A stretch of DNA of 39,522 nucleotides, from positions 1-39,522 of the forward strand of contig JAIXOO010000414.1 of NCBI GenBank assembly GCA_027486765.1, written 5' to 3'. The notes below the pieces were generated by a model. That model worked only from the letters and a program-made list of their open reading frames with translations. It was not told where the DNA came from and did not search any database. Numbering within the stretch: the first letter of the stretch is position 1; the number at the start of each line of letters is the position of its first letter. The translations under genes were made by a program, and so were the position numbers. Source of the stretch: Saprospiraceae bacterium. GTDB lineage: Bacteria > Bacteroidota > Bacteroidia > Chitinophagales > Saprospiraceae. Below are positions 32,946 through 39,522 of this stretch, one piece after another.

Positions 32946-34646
32946 TTACTCGTTACCTAGTACCCTGCGGATATCCGCTTCGTTGCGGATTTCACGATCA
33001 ATGGTTTGTACTTTGAGTTTCACCCCTTTTTTGGGATTCGACTGGGCCCATTCAGCTTTGGTTTTCACCAGGGCAATTTTACCATTTGGGGTCATCATCC
33101 ACAAGAGGTACTCTTTTTTCTGGTCAAAATAAACCGTACTACCCCGGCCTGTGTGCAATTGATAAATGGATTTTCCATTTTCATCACTCAAGTAAGCCGT
33201 TTGATTGGGGTACCGGGTGCCATTTTGGTCTTCAATCAAGCGGATCCGGAAACTGCTCTTGGCTAGCGGGGCCGGGCGATCACAGTTCCAAATGCCAAAT
33301 GCATTGATGTCAAAAATATGGCGCACTTTGCGCGTTTGGGTTGAGGCCGTTGTGCCATTATTGTTTGCTTCCTGATTGTAGCGGCTTTCCAGTGCAGCAA
33401 TCTTTTCTGTGGTTCTTTTTTCCCATTCTGCCAATTCCCTTTCAGTCTGAGCCAGATCCGCCTCGTATTGTTGAAGCGCTATTTCGTAATCTTTATTGGT
33501 CACCACGGGTTGAACCAAGAGTCTCAACTGTTTTCCTTCATCGAGTAGGGTCAGTTCATATCCTTGCTCGTTCAGTTTTTTCAAACGAACAGATTTCCAA
33601 GTCAAATTCAGTTCGTTCAAGTTAAAAGGAGGACAATTAGGCAATACTTGCCAAACTCCTTTATTTTTCAAATCTGCGACTTCTGACTCTGAACCAGGTT
33701 CAATCGGAATGTCACCATCTTTTAAATCCAGCTCAAAAGAGACCGCTTTTCCATCAGGTTTTACAGGTTTCATGGGGGCTTCCGGTTTCGGATCGGCCAC
33801 AAGGATTGCAGTTTTTTCAGCGTTCAATCTATCCGCTGGACTCAATCCTTCCAATTGTTCTAGGTTGGCTTCGGCTTCAAAAACCATGGCGCTTTTGCCA
33901 TAAAAAACCCAATTACGGGCTACCGTATCCAAATGATATACTTTGAAAGAGGGCCAGGAGCCATCGGCTTGGGGCGCGATAATGGAGGACAATTCGATGC
34001 GAATGGTTTTGCCGGGTGCCATCCCTACGGGTTGACCATTCTGTAAGGCAATGATCTCGATCATACCCGCCGATTGCAGGTAATGCCGGGTACCTGCCGA
34101 ATCGTAGGTCATCGGTACACCAGCCACGAAAAAGTCGACAGCGTCGTGCATTTCTCGATAATAGATGTCTACGTTACCAGATTCGATCAATTGTCCCCGA
34201 TCTGATTGGAAAGCGGTGCGAGGGATCACGAGGCGGGTACCTGCATCCAGGTCCAGAGTGGCTCCTTCGGCGGCGTTGATTTTAATGGGACGGCCTTTTG
34301 GTTCAACACTTGCCAAGGGAGGGTTGACATATGGTTGTTGAGCAAAATACGCATCGGCAACCGCGAGGGATTGCGCAGGCGTAGGCAAGTCATTGAGGGA
34401 ACGAACGATGAGTAGCAAAGCCACGGCTGCTGCCGCTGCCAATCCTGCCCCCATCACAATCCGTCGCCGCATCCGGCTACCGATCTGCCCTTCGCGGGGC
34501 GAGGTAAACATCAGAACCACGGCACCCTCCTGCTCTGGTTCTGCTTTCCGGTGGGCCTTAAGCAGGGCATCGAAGTCCATGAACTTCTGGATGTCCTCCT
34601 GGCTGGGCTCCGGAGCATTGCGTTTTATGTTGTAATTGTTCCCCAT
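32946..34646 (-). CDS. Putative membrane anti-sigma factor with large periplasmic domain
   Basis: A 566-residue single-pass protein: a short cytoplasmic part (residues 1-60, rich in charge, with EDIQKFMDFDALLKAH), one membrane helix at about 63-82, and about 480 residues outside. The outer part begins with a ZU5-like beta region (INAAEGATLDLDAGTRLVIPRTAF ... GNVDIYYREMHDAVDFFVAGVPMTYD). It has a coiled-coil at roughly 395-430 (YEADLAQTERELAEWEKRT) and ends in another beta-rich segment. The gene follows the ECF sigma gene by 65 bp in the same direction, which is the basis for the anti-sigma call; no classical zinc-binding anti-sigma motif is present. Signal-dependent cleavage by a site-2 protease such as 11050-12144 would be conventional but is unproven. 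Confidence 0.65.
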   Translation of the reverse strand: MGNNYNIKRNAPEPSQEDIQKFMDFDALLKAHRKAEPEQEGAVVLMFTSPREGQIGSRMRRRIVMGAGLAAAAAVALLLIVRSLNDLPTPAQSLAVADAYFAQQPYVNPPLASVEPKGRPIKINAAEGATLDLDAGTRLVIPRTAFQSDRGQLIESGNVDIYYREMHDAVDFFVAGVPMTYDSAGTRHYLQSAGMIEIIALQNGQPVGMAPGKTIRIELSSIIAPQADGSWPSFKVYHLDTVARNWVFYGKSAMVFEAEANLEQLEGLSPADRLNAEKTAILVADPKPEAPMKPVKPDGKAVSFELDLKDGDIPIEPGSESEVADLKNKGVWQVLPNCPPFNLNELNLTWKSVRLKKLNEQGYELTLLDEGKQLRLLVQPVVTNKDYEIALQQYEADLAQTERELAEWEKRTTEKIAALESRYNQEANNNGTTASTQTRKVRHIFDINAFGIWNCDRPAPLAKSSFRIRLIEDQNGTRYPNQTAYLSDENGKSIYQLHTGRGSTVYFDQKKEYLLWMMTPNGKIALVKTKAEWAQSNPKKGVKLKVQTIDREIRNEADIRRVLGNE

Positions 34647-34711
34647 AGTAACACGGTTTTGGATCGCAGTTACTCAGCAGGTTGGCTTTAAGTACCTATT
34701 TGGCATCAATC

Positions 34712-35332
34712 CTATCCTCCTGATAATCTACGTTTAAGACGTTCCAAAATTCGATGTACTTTAACCTTCGCATTGTTCTCAGTCATGCCGAGGATATCGG
34801 CAATTTCCTTGAACGATCTTTGCTCAAAAAAGCGCATTTCAATCAGTTGCATGTCGTCTCCCTTCAGGTTTTCCAGTGCCCCCAACATTTTGCGGCGCAA
34901 CAACTCCATTTCTTCGGGATCGGTACCAATGTCGTCAATCAAATCATGCAAATGCAAATCGTTGACGCTGACCACCCGATTGTTTTGTTGTTGCCGAAAA
35001 TGCTGGTTGACCTCGTTTATGGCAATGCGGCTAAGCCATGCCAAAAACGGGACCCCCTGAAAGGTGTAAGTGTTAATCTTTTGGAGCGCTTTGAGAAAAA
35101 CTTGCGAGCAAAGGTCGCCGGAGAGTTCCATATCGGACGTGCGCCGATGAATCAGTCGAAATACAGACTCATAGTAACGTTCATACAACGGACGGAACAG
35201 TGCCGGGTTGCCCTGGGCTGCGCGAATTTCCTCCCACTCTTGGTGCAATGCAGACTCCGAAACAGTCTTAGCAGACCGATCCATCCATTCATTTTTTGCA
35301 AGGGTACGACTTATTTGCAAATTTGCGAACAT
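34712..35332 (-). CDS. ECF-type RNA polymerase sigma factor
   Basis: A 206-residue sigma-70 family protein. Region 2 (about residues 45-110) includes LYERYYESVFRLIHRRTSDMELSGDLCSQVFLKAL and the -10 recognition helix INTYTFQGVPFLAWLSRIAINEVNQHFR. Region 4 (about 150-203) is LENLKGDDMQLIEMRFFEQRSFKEIADILGMTENNAKVKVHRILERLKRRL. The first 16 residues are poorly conserved in style. ATG 35284 (MDRSAKTVSES) is a plausible alternative start, and a TACCCTTG -7-like sequence just before it supports that. It forms an operon with the putative anti-sigma gene, so it probably directs an envelope-linked regulon that includes itself. Confidence 0.9.
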   Translation of the reverse strand: MFANLQISRTLAKNEWMDRSAKTVSESALHQEWEEIRAAQGNPALFRPLYERYYESVFRLIHRRTSDMELSGDLCSQVFLKALQKINTYTFQGVPFLAWLSRIAINEVNQHFRQQQNNRVVSVNDLHLHDLIDDIGTDPEEMELLRRKMLGALENLKGDDMQLIEMRFFEQRSFKEIADILGMTENNAKVKVHRILERLKRRLSGG

Positions 35333-35401
35333 CTGGACTTGTTTTCAGAGTAATTATTTTCCTATATAATGCAGGGAGGGGAAAAGGTTACACTTTTTGG
35401 A

Positions 35402-35527
35402 GAATAAATAAATGATGAATGATAAATGATGAGTGATGAATTGACCTGCTATTTTAACAAGAAACGCGCTTGTAGTTCAACGGCTGCACCAATTCATCAA
35501 TCATCACTTATCATTCATCACTTATTC
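35402..35527. repeat. Inverted repeat built of TGATGAA-like words
   Basis: 35402-35441 (GAATAAATAAATGATGAATG...) is the near reverse complement of 35491-35527. The middle contains a small ACAAG/CTTGT hairpin around 35457-35473. The right arm covers the last codons and stop of the DUF4403 gene. Apart from this, the gap 35333-35517 shows only AT-rich sequence upstream of the sigma gene. Confidence 0.75.
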
Positions 35528-36891
35528 TTTTGGTCCACCGTCACCTTCATATCCCCCGCAATATCCAAACCAATGTTGAAACCAGTGGAACTAAGGCGGA
35601 GTTGGCCAATTTCGAGGCGGTGTACGTTGCCAGCGATGCGCAGGCCCGAGCCAATGCGGTAGTTGTTGAGCTCGGCCTGGAGCATGTTTTTCATTTCCTC
35701 CAGGTTGTATTTAAGCAGAAAATTCATGTTGTCCTGAATGCGGTTTTTGACCGTGGTGCGTAGTAGCCATGCGCCTCCTTTCATGAGTACATTGCGGGTT
35801 TCGAGGGTAAAATCGAGGTCTTTGATCTTAATTTTGTTGCTGTTTTGATCCAGTTCAGGCGTACCCGTGAGATAAATATTGCCGTTGTAGCTGCCCGTGA
35901 GACGGGTGCTGACTACCACTTTGTTGTCTTTACTGCCGTAAAATTTAAGGTCTTGTACCGTCACTTTACGTTTGCCGGAAGAGTAGGTTTCGCCCAGCAC
36001 CTGTTCTTTTGCGATGCGTTCGGCTTCTTCCCAGGCCACATTGGTGTTGAGGTACATTTCGATGCCAGGGGCCAGGGCAGTGTACATGGTCAGGGGTGGC
36101 AATTTTTCCGCCTCCTTGTCCTCGGGGCGTGGGCCCACACTCACCAGTGGTCTGGCTTCGATGACAATGGTGGTGCTCAAGGCATTATTGACAATACCAA
36201 CGGGGGTCATACCGATACTCGTGGGGTTGACCTGTAACCAGGCGCTGTATTCCGGTGACACGAGCAGGGGTTGGTAGAACATGTCCCAGGTGTCCTGAAT
36301 CACCCGGCTAAGGCCCAGGTAATCCTTAACCACGTCGTCAATTTCACGACCAATGGATTTACGGGTTTTGTTCAGCACCAGATCCACCAGGGAGCCGATG
36401 GGTACATTGATGCTACCCATTTGTAGGGTTGGCCGTTTGAGCCACTTGTAGCCAGAGATTTCCGTTTTGGTCACGATCGACCAATCGGGTTGGATATTGT
36501 ACTCCGTTTTGAGGTCGAGTGAAATGTCGCCCAGGGCATTCAACATCCCCAACAAGCCCGCATTGTACTGGATGTCCAAGGCAAGGGGCAGCGAAAAGGA
36601 AATGGATTTATTGTCGGCTTTGAAGCCAATATTGCCGAGTTTGGTGGCTTTAAGTCTCATGTTGTCGCCATCGTCAAAGCTATTGTCGTTGAAAAGAACC
36701 CCTTGCAATTCTTCATTGAGGGTGCGTTCAAGATCAGCAATTTTCAATTCGATGGGAATGTGCAAAACCGAGCGTTTTTCCTCCGGCTCAGATGCATACA
36801 GCTCCATAGGTGGTTCTATTTTGCGTTGGGTTTGACAGGCCAGTGTAGTGGCCAAAAAAATAAGCAGTCCAAGTCGTTCAAGGGATTTCAT
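35518..36891 (-). CDS. DUF4403-family lipoprotein
   Basis: A 457-residue lipoprotein from ATG 36891, with lipobox T-L-A-C19; an upstream in-frame extension of 23 residues would bury the signal and was rejected. The mature protein follows DUF4403: VLHIPIELKIADLERTLNEEL at the start, ISFSLPLALDIQYNAG, a middle SVGPRPEDKEAEKLPPL, and a repeat-like second half (NVAWEEAERIAKEQVLGETY; ending LRIAGNVHRLEIGQLRLSSTGFNIGLDIAGDMKVTV). The two halves look alike, as in lipid-carrying tubular folds, but that is an impression only. The role is unknown. The last codons overlap the 35402-35527 repeat. Confidence 0.87.
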   Translation of the reverse strand: MKSLERLGLLIFLATTLACQTQRKIEPPMELYASEPEEKRSVLHIPIELKIADLERTLNEELQGVLFNDNSFDDGDNMRLKATKLGNIGFKADNKSISFSLPLALDIQYNAGLLGMLNALGDISLDLKTEYNIQPDWSIVTKTEISGYKWLKRPTLQMGSINVPIGSLVDLVLNKTRKSIGREIDDVVKDYLGLSRVIQDTWDMFYQPLLVSPEYSAWLQVNPTSIGMTPVGIVNNALSTTIVIEARPLVSVGPRPEDKEAEKLPPLTMYTALAPGIEMYLNTNVAWEEAERIAKEQVLGETYSSGKRKVTVQDLKFYGSKDNKVVVSTRLTGSYNGNIYLTGTPELDQNSNKIKIKDLDFTLETRNVLMKGGAWLLRTTVKNRIQDNMNFLLKYNLEEMKNMLQAELNNYRIGSGLRIAGNVHRLEIGQLRLSSTGFNIGLDIAGDMKVTVDQKNK

Positions 36892-36994
36892 AGGTATCAC
36901 TTTTGCTGTTAGTAACGAAAAAGGGGTAGGGAGGTTACGTTTGGGGTGTAATTTTGGCAAAAATAGTTGAAATGGTGTAAAAATCTATACTGTG

Positions 36995-37098
36995 GTGATT
37001 CTATGGTGCCTGTGGTTTCTTAGGTGGTGAAATTATGTCCTGCTTCGCAGGTTTTTTCTTTTTCACCACCTAAGAAACCTAAGAAACTAAAGAATCAC
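36995..37098. repeat. Nested palindrome with an inner hairpin and T run
   Basis: 37014-37032 (GGTTTCTTAGGTGGTGAAA) is exactly complementary to 37061-37079. An outer pair, GTGATTCT (36995-37002) / AGAATCAC (37091-37098), extends it. The loop contains CCTGC-TTC-GCAGG (37039-37051) followed by six T's, a terminator-like hairpin on the plus strand. It lies between divergent genes (starts at 36891 and 37169); nothing else is seen in that gap. Confidence 0.8.
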
Positions 37099-37168
37099 CC
37101 TAGGAAAGTATGGTCATTTAGTAAAAAGTATTCATATTGTGTTGAGCAATCAAAACGCTGCCAACACC

Positions 37169-39522
37169 ATGAAACACCTGTTATACCTGTACCTTTTTTT
37201 AAACGCCTTTATTGGTTTTGCCCAAAATCCCACCCAAACCATCCGTGGCATCGTACGGGACAAAACCAGCAAACAACTCCTCATTGGGGCCAGTGTGGAA
37301 GTGTTGAGCACCAAACAAGTTTCTATCACCGATAATGATGGCGCATTCATCCTGGAAAAAGTCCCCGTAGGCCGCGTCAACCTGCGCGTGCAATACCTCG
37401 GCTACGAACCACTCACACAGGAAGACATCATCCTGCAATCCACCAAAGAAAGCTACCTCGAATTTGAACTCAACGAAGGCCAAATCGCCCTTGATCAAGT
37501 GGTGGTCAATGCCTCCAAAAACGCTTTTGAAGCCGTGAACGCCTCCTCGACCGTGAGCACCCGCTCCTTCACCGCCGAAGAAACCGAACGGGTCCCCGCT
37601 GGTGCCAACGATCCCGGGCGAGTCGCCCTCTCCTACCCGGGCGTACAACGCGGCGAAAACGATACCGAAAACCAAATCGTCGTGCGCGGCAACTCCCCGG
37701 CGGGCATCCTCTGGCGACTGGAGGGCATTGACATCCCTAATCCCAACCATTTTGCGGTGATTGGCTCTTCGGGCGGTGGGATCACGGTATTCTCTGCGCA
37801 ATTGCTGGCGCGTTCCGATTTTTCCACAGGTGGATTTGCGGCGGAGTACGGCAATGCCTTTTCTGGGGTGTTTGACATCCATTTTCGGCAGGGCAACTTC
37901 TATAAGTCCTCTAATCGTTTTCGTTTGAGTTTGTTGGGCATCGATTTGTCCAAAGAAGGCCCCATTCAAAAAGGCCGCTCCTCCTATCTGGTCAATTACC
38001 GCTACTCCACCCTCGGTTTGTTGAGCAGTATGGGGATTTATCTGGTGGGCGAAAGGGTGACCAATAATTTTCAAGACCTGTCTTTCAACCTGGTTTTTAA
38101 ATCCAAAAACAGCAAAAGTGTCCATACTTTTTTTGGCATCGGTGGCTTGAGTGAAGAGCATTACATCCCCGTCGAAAACCCGGCAGAACGGGTAGTCGGT
38201 ATTTCCAATCATTGGGAAGACCGCGTTCGCCCCGCCAATATGGGCACCTTGGGCTGGACCTGGACTTATCTGCCCGACGACAAGTCATTCTTCAAAACCG
38301 TAGTGGCCCTCGTCGGTAGCCGAATCGAACGCCAGAACGATACCCTCAATCGCGAAAACGAGCGCTACCGCTACGATACCCAAAAGTACCTGGATACCCG
38401 TCTGGTGAGTTCGCTGACCTACAACCGCAAGCTGAACGCCCGCACCGTTTACAAAACCGGACTCATCTTCAACCAAATCTGGTTCGACTTTTTTAAATCG
38501 ACCCGTGCTCGTACCAACACCTCCAACATCAACCAAAGCGAATTCAACACCTCCGTACAAGGCAGCGGCAATACCCAGCAATTCCAGCACTACGGCCAGC
38601 TCCAGTATAAAATCTCCGACAAACTGGCCCTGAATGGCGGCTACCACTTCCTGCACCTTTTTGCCAACAACACCAGTTCCCTGGAGCCCCGCATCGCCCT
38701 GGAGTACAAACCCAGCAGCAACCAGCGCCTCAGCCTCTCGCAAGGCTGGTACTCCCGCGCCCTGCCCCTGATGGCTTACTACTTCAGCGACAGCCTCGGC
38801 AATTACCTCAACAAAGACCTTAAACTGCTCAAAGCCCAGCATACCATCCTGGCCTACCATCTCTACAACCAACAAAAAATGCGCATCATCCTGGAGGCCT
38901 ACTGGCAACGCTTGTACAATGTGCCCATCCGACCCCAAACGAGCGAAACCTACTGGATGCTGAACGAAAGCGATGCCTTCCCCCAACAGGATGTGGTAAG
39001 TCAGGGCAAAGGCACCAACATCGGCATCGACGCGGCAGTGGAAAAACTCTTCTCCAATTCCTACTACTTCCTGCTCAATGGCTCGCTGATGAAGGGCACT
39101 TTCCAAACCCTGGACGGGCGCAAGTACAATACCCGCTTCAATACCGTTTTTTCTACGAGCCTAAGCCTGGGCAAGGAATTCCCGGTGGGCAAGGGCAATA
39201 TCCTGCAAATTGGGGGTCGTTTTTTGTTAAACGGAGGCTTTCGGTACACACCACATGACCCCGTAAAGTCGGCTGCCAATGGGCGTTACGTAGCCTTGGC
39301 GGGCGCGGATTTTGCCAAGCAGGTACCGAGCTACCAACGCCTGGATGCCCGCATCGCCTACCGCTTCAATAAGTCAAAACTGGCTGGGAATGTGAGCCTG
39401 GATGTGCAAAATGGGCTGAACCGGATCAATCCAAGCCGGGTGGGGTACGATGGGGTGCGGAATGCGACGTATGTGGTGTACGATGGTAGCGGGGTAGTGC
39501 CGGTGCTGGGGGTGCAGTTGGA
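37169..39522 (+). CDS. TonB-dependent receptor with carboxypeptidase-like regulatory domain, N-terminal part (truncated by window edge)
   Basis: From ATG 37169 an open frame of 784 codons runs off the right edge. A signal peptide (MKHLLYLYLFLNAFIGFA) is followed by a carboxypeptidase-D-like beta-sandwich (IRGIVRDKTSKQLLIGASVEVLSTKQ ... LRVQYLGYEPL, residues about 23-105). The plug follows (RVPAGANDPGRVALSYPGVQ ... NQIVVRGNSPAGILWRLEGIDIPNPNHF ... GGFAAEYGNAFSGVFDI), then beta-barrel strands. This receptor type imports or binds a substrate at the outer membrane using TonB energy; the substrate is not predictable. No SusD partner is visible inside the window. The gene is more GC-rich and codon-biased than most neighbours, which produces long antisense open frames. 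The lack of a partner means it may be siderophore- or peptide-type rather than glycan-type. Confidence 0.92.
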   Translation, partial: MKHLLYLYLFLNAFIGFAQNPTQTIRGIVRDKTSKQLLIGASVEVLSTKQVSITDNDGAFILEKVPVGRVNLRVQYLGYEPLTQEDIILQSTKESYLEFELNEGQIALDQVVVNASKNAFEAVNASSTVSTRSFTAEETERVPAGANDPGRVALSYPGVQRGENDTENQIVVRGNSPAGILWRLEGIDIPNPNHFAVIGSSGGGITVFSAQLLARSDFSTGGFAAEYGNAFSGVFDIHFRQGNFYKSSNRFRLSLLGIDLSKEGPIQKGRSSYLVNYRYSTLGLLSSMGIYLVGERVTNNFQDLSFNLVFKSKNSKSVHTFFGIGGLSEEHYIPVENPAERVVGISNHWEDRVRPANMGTLGWTWTYLPDDKSFFKTVVALVGSRIERQNDTLNRENERYRYDTQKYLDTRLVSSLTYNRKLNARTVYKTGLIFNQIWFDFFKSTRARTNTSNINQSEFNTSVQGSGNTQQFQHYGQLQYKISDKLALNGGYHFLHLFANNTSSLEPRIALEYKPSSNQRLSLSQGWYSRALPLMAYYFSDSLGNYLNKDLKLLKAQHTILAYHLYNQQKMRIILEAYWQRLYNVPIRPQTSETYWMLNESDAFPQQDVVSQGKGTNIGIDAAVEKLFSNSYYFLLNGSLMKGTFQTLDGRKYNTRFNTVFSTSLSLGKEFPVGKGNILQIGGRFLLNGGFRYTPHDPVKSAANGRYVALAGADFAKQVPSYQRLDARIAYRFNKSKLAGNVSLDVQNGLNRINPSRVGYDGVRNATYVVYDGSGVVPVLGVQL

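Noticed and set aside
32946-34646. Direct assignment of the 11050-12144 site-2 protease as the protease that cuts the anti-sigma factor
   Set aside because: The genes are 21 kb apart and no cleavage motif is visible, so it is only a conventional possibility.
35402-35527. TGATGAA-rich region considered as a CRISPR remnant
   Set aside because: The words are short, irregular and arranged as one inverted pair, not as equal repeats and spacers.
37199-39106. Long minus-strand open frames (337 and 273 residues) opposite the TonB receptor gene
   Set aside because: They are antisense to a clear receptor with signal peptide, plug and barrel. High GC at third positions creates long antisense frames, and their translations are low-complexity and match no family.

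Overview
The window looks like chromosomal DNA from a member of the Bacteroidota, probably the Saprospiria (Haliscomenobacter-like). The evidence is a type IX secretion sorting tail on a giant BACON-repeat protein, a TonB-dependent receptor with a carboxypeptidase-like N-terminal domain, many lipoproteins, a near absence of Shine-Dalgarno sequences, and several TAnnTTTG-type -7 promoter boxes. The genus is an inference. I saw no tRNA, rRNA, CRISPR array, transposase or phage gene.

Layout: 1-4148 (-) is the N-terminal part of a TamB/AsmA-like envelope protein that runs off the left edge. 4271-5110 (-) is an AT-rich unknown membrane protein, followed by a 280-bp nested palindromic element (5131-5409). 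5429-6901 (-) is an M48 metalloprotease lipoprotein and 7087-9519 (-) a YncE-propeller/phosphoesterase lipoprotein. 9702-10979 (+) is an EAD11-TM-TPR protein and 11050-12144 (+) a site-2 protease with CBS domains. 12214-13200 (-) is pyruvate dehydrogenase E1 beta. 13501-16398 holds a 52-residue lipoprotein, mnmD, an HNH/AP2/AT-hook protein (-) and ribD; this segment is flanked by inverted copies of a 34-bp repeat arm. 16580-17212 (+) is an exported thioredoxin-fold protein, 17328-18170 (-) a GH73 glucosaminidase, 18346-20227 (+) a BadF-type sugar kinase plus phosphofructokinase, and 20296-27060 (-) a 2254-residue T9SS cargo with 16 BACON repeats. 27279-28241 (-) is a membrane protein. 28346-30619 (+) encodes a lipoprotein, a LytS-type histidine kinase and a Crp/Fnr regulator. 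30695-32833 (+) encodes a fusion of a PhlG-type C-C hydrolase with a berberine-bridge-type flavin oxidase. 32946-35332 (-) is an ECF sigma/anti-sigma pair, 35518-36891 (-) a DUF4403 lipoprotein, and 37169-39522 (+) the start of a TonB-dependent receptor.

Functional links: much of the window concerns the cell envelope (TamB-like protein, M48, GH73, T9SS cargo, TonB receptor, DUF4403, sigma/anti-sigma). The most system-like locus is 28.3-32.8 kb. There a histidine kinase and a Crp/Fnr regulator sit directly upstream of the PhlG/flavin-oxidase fusion gene. That gene's promoter carries a perfect TTGA-N6-TCAA palindrome centred about 41.5 bp before the predicted transcription start, the classic position for a class II Crp/Fnr activator. 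The other notable layer is non-coding: at least eight distinct long palindromes lie between genes, and the one at 5131-5409 has an elaborate symmetric arrangement of side hairpins.
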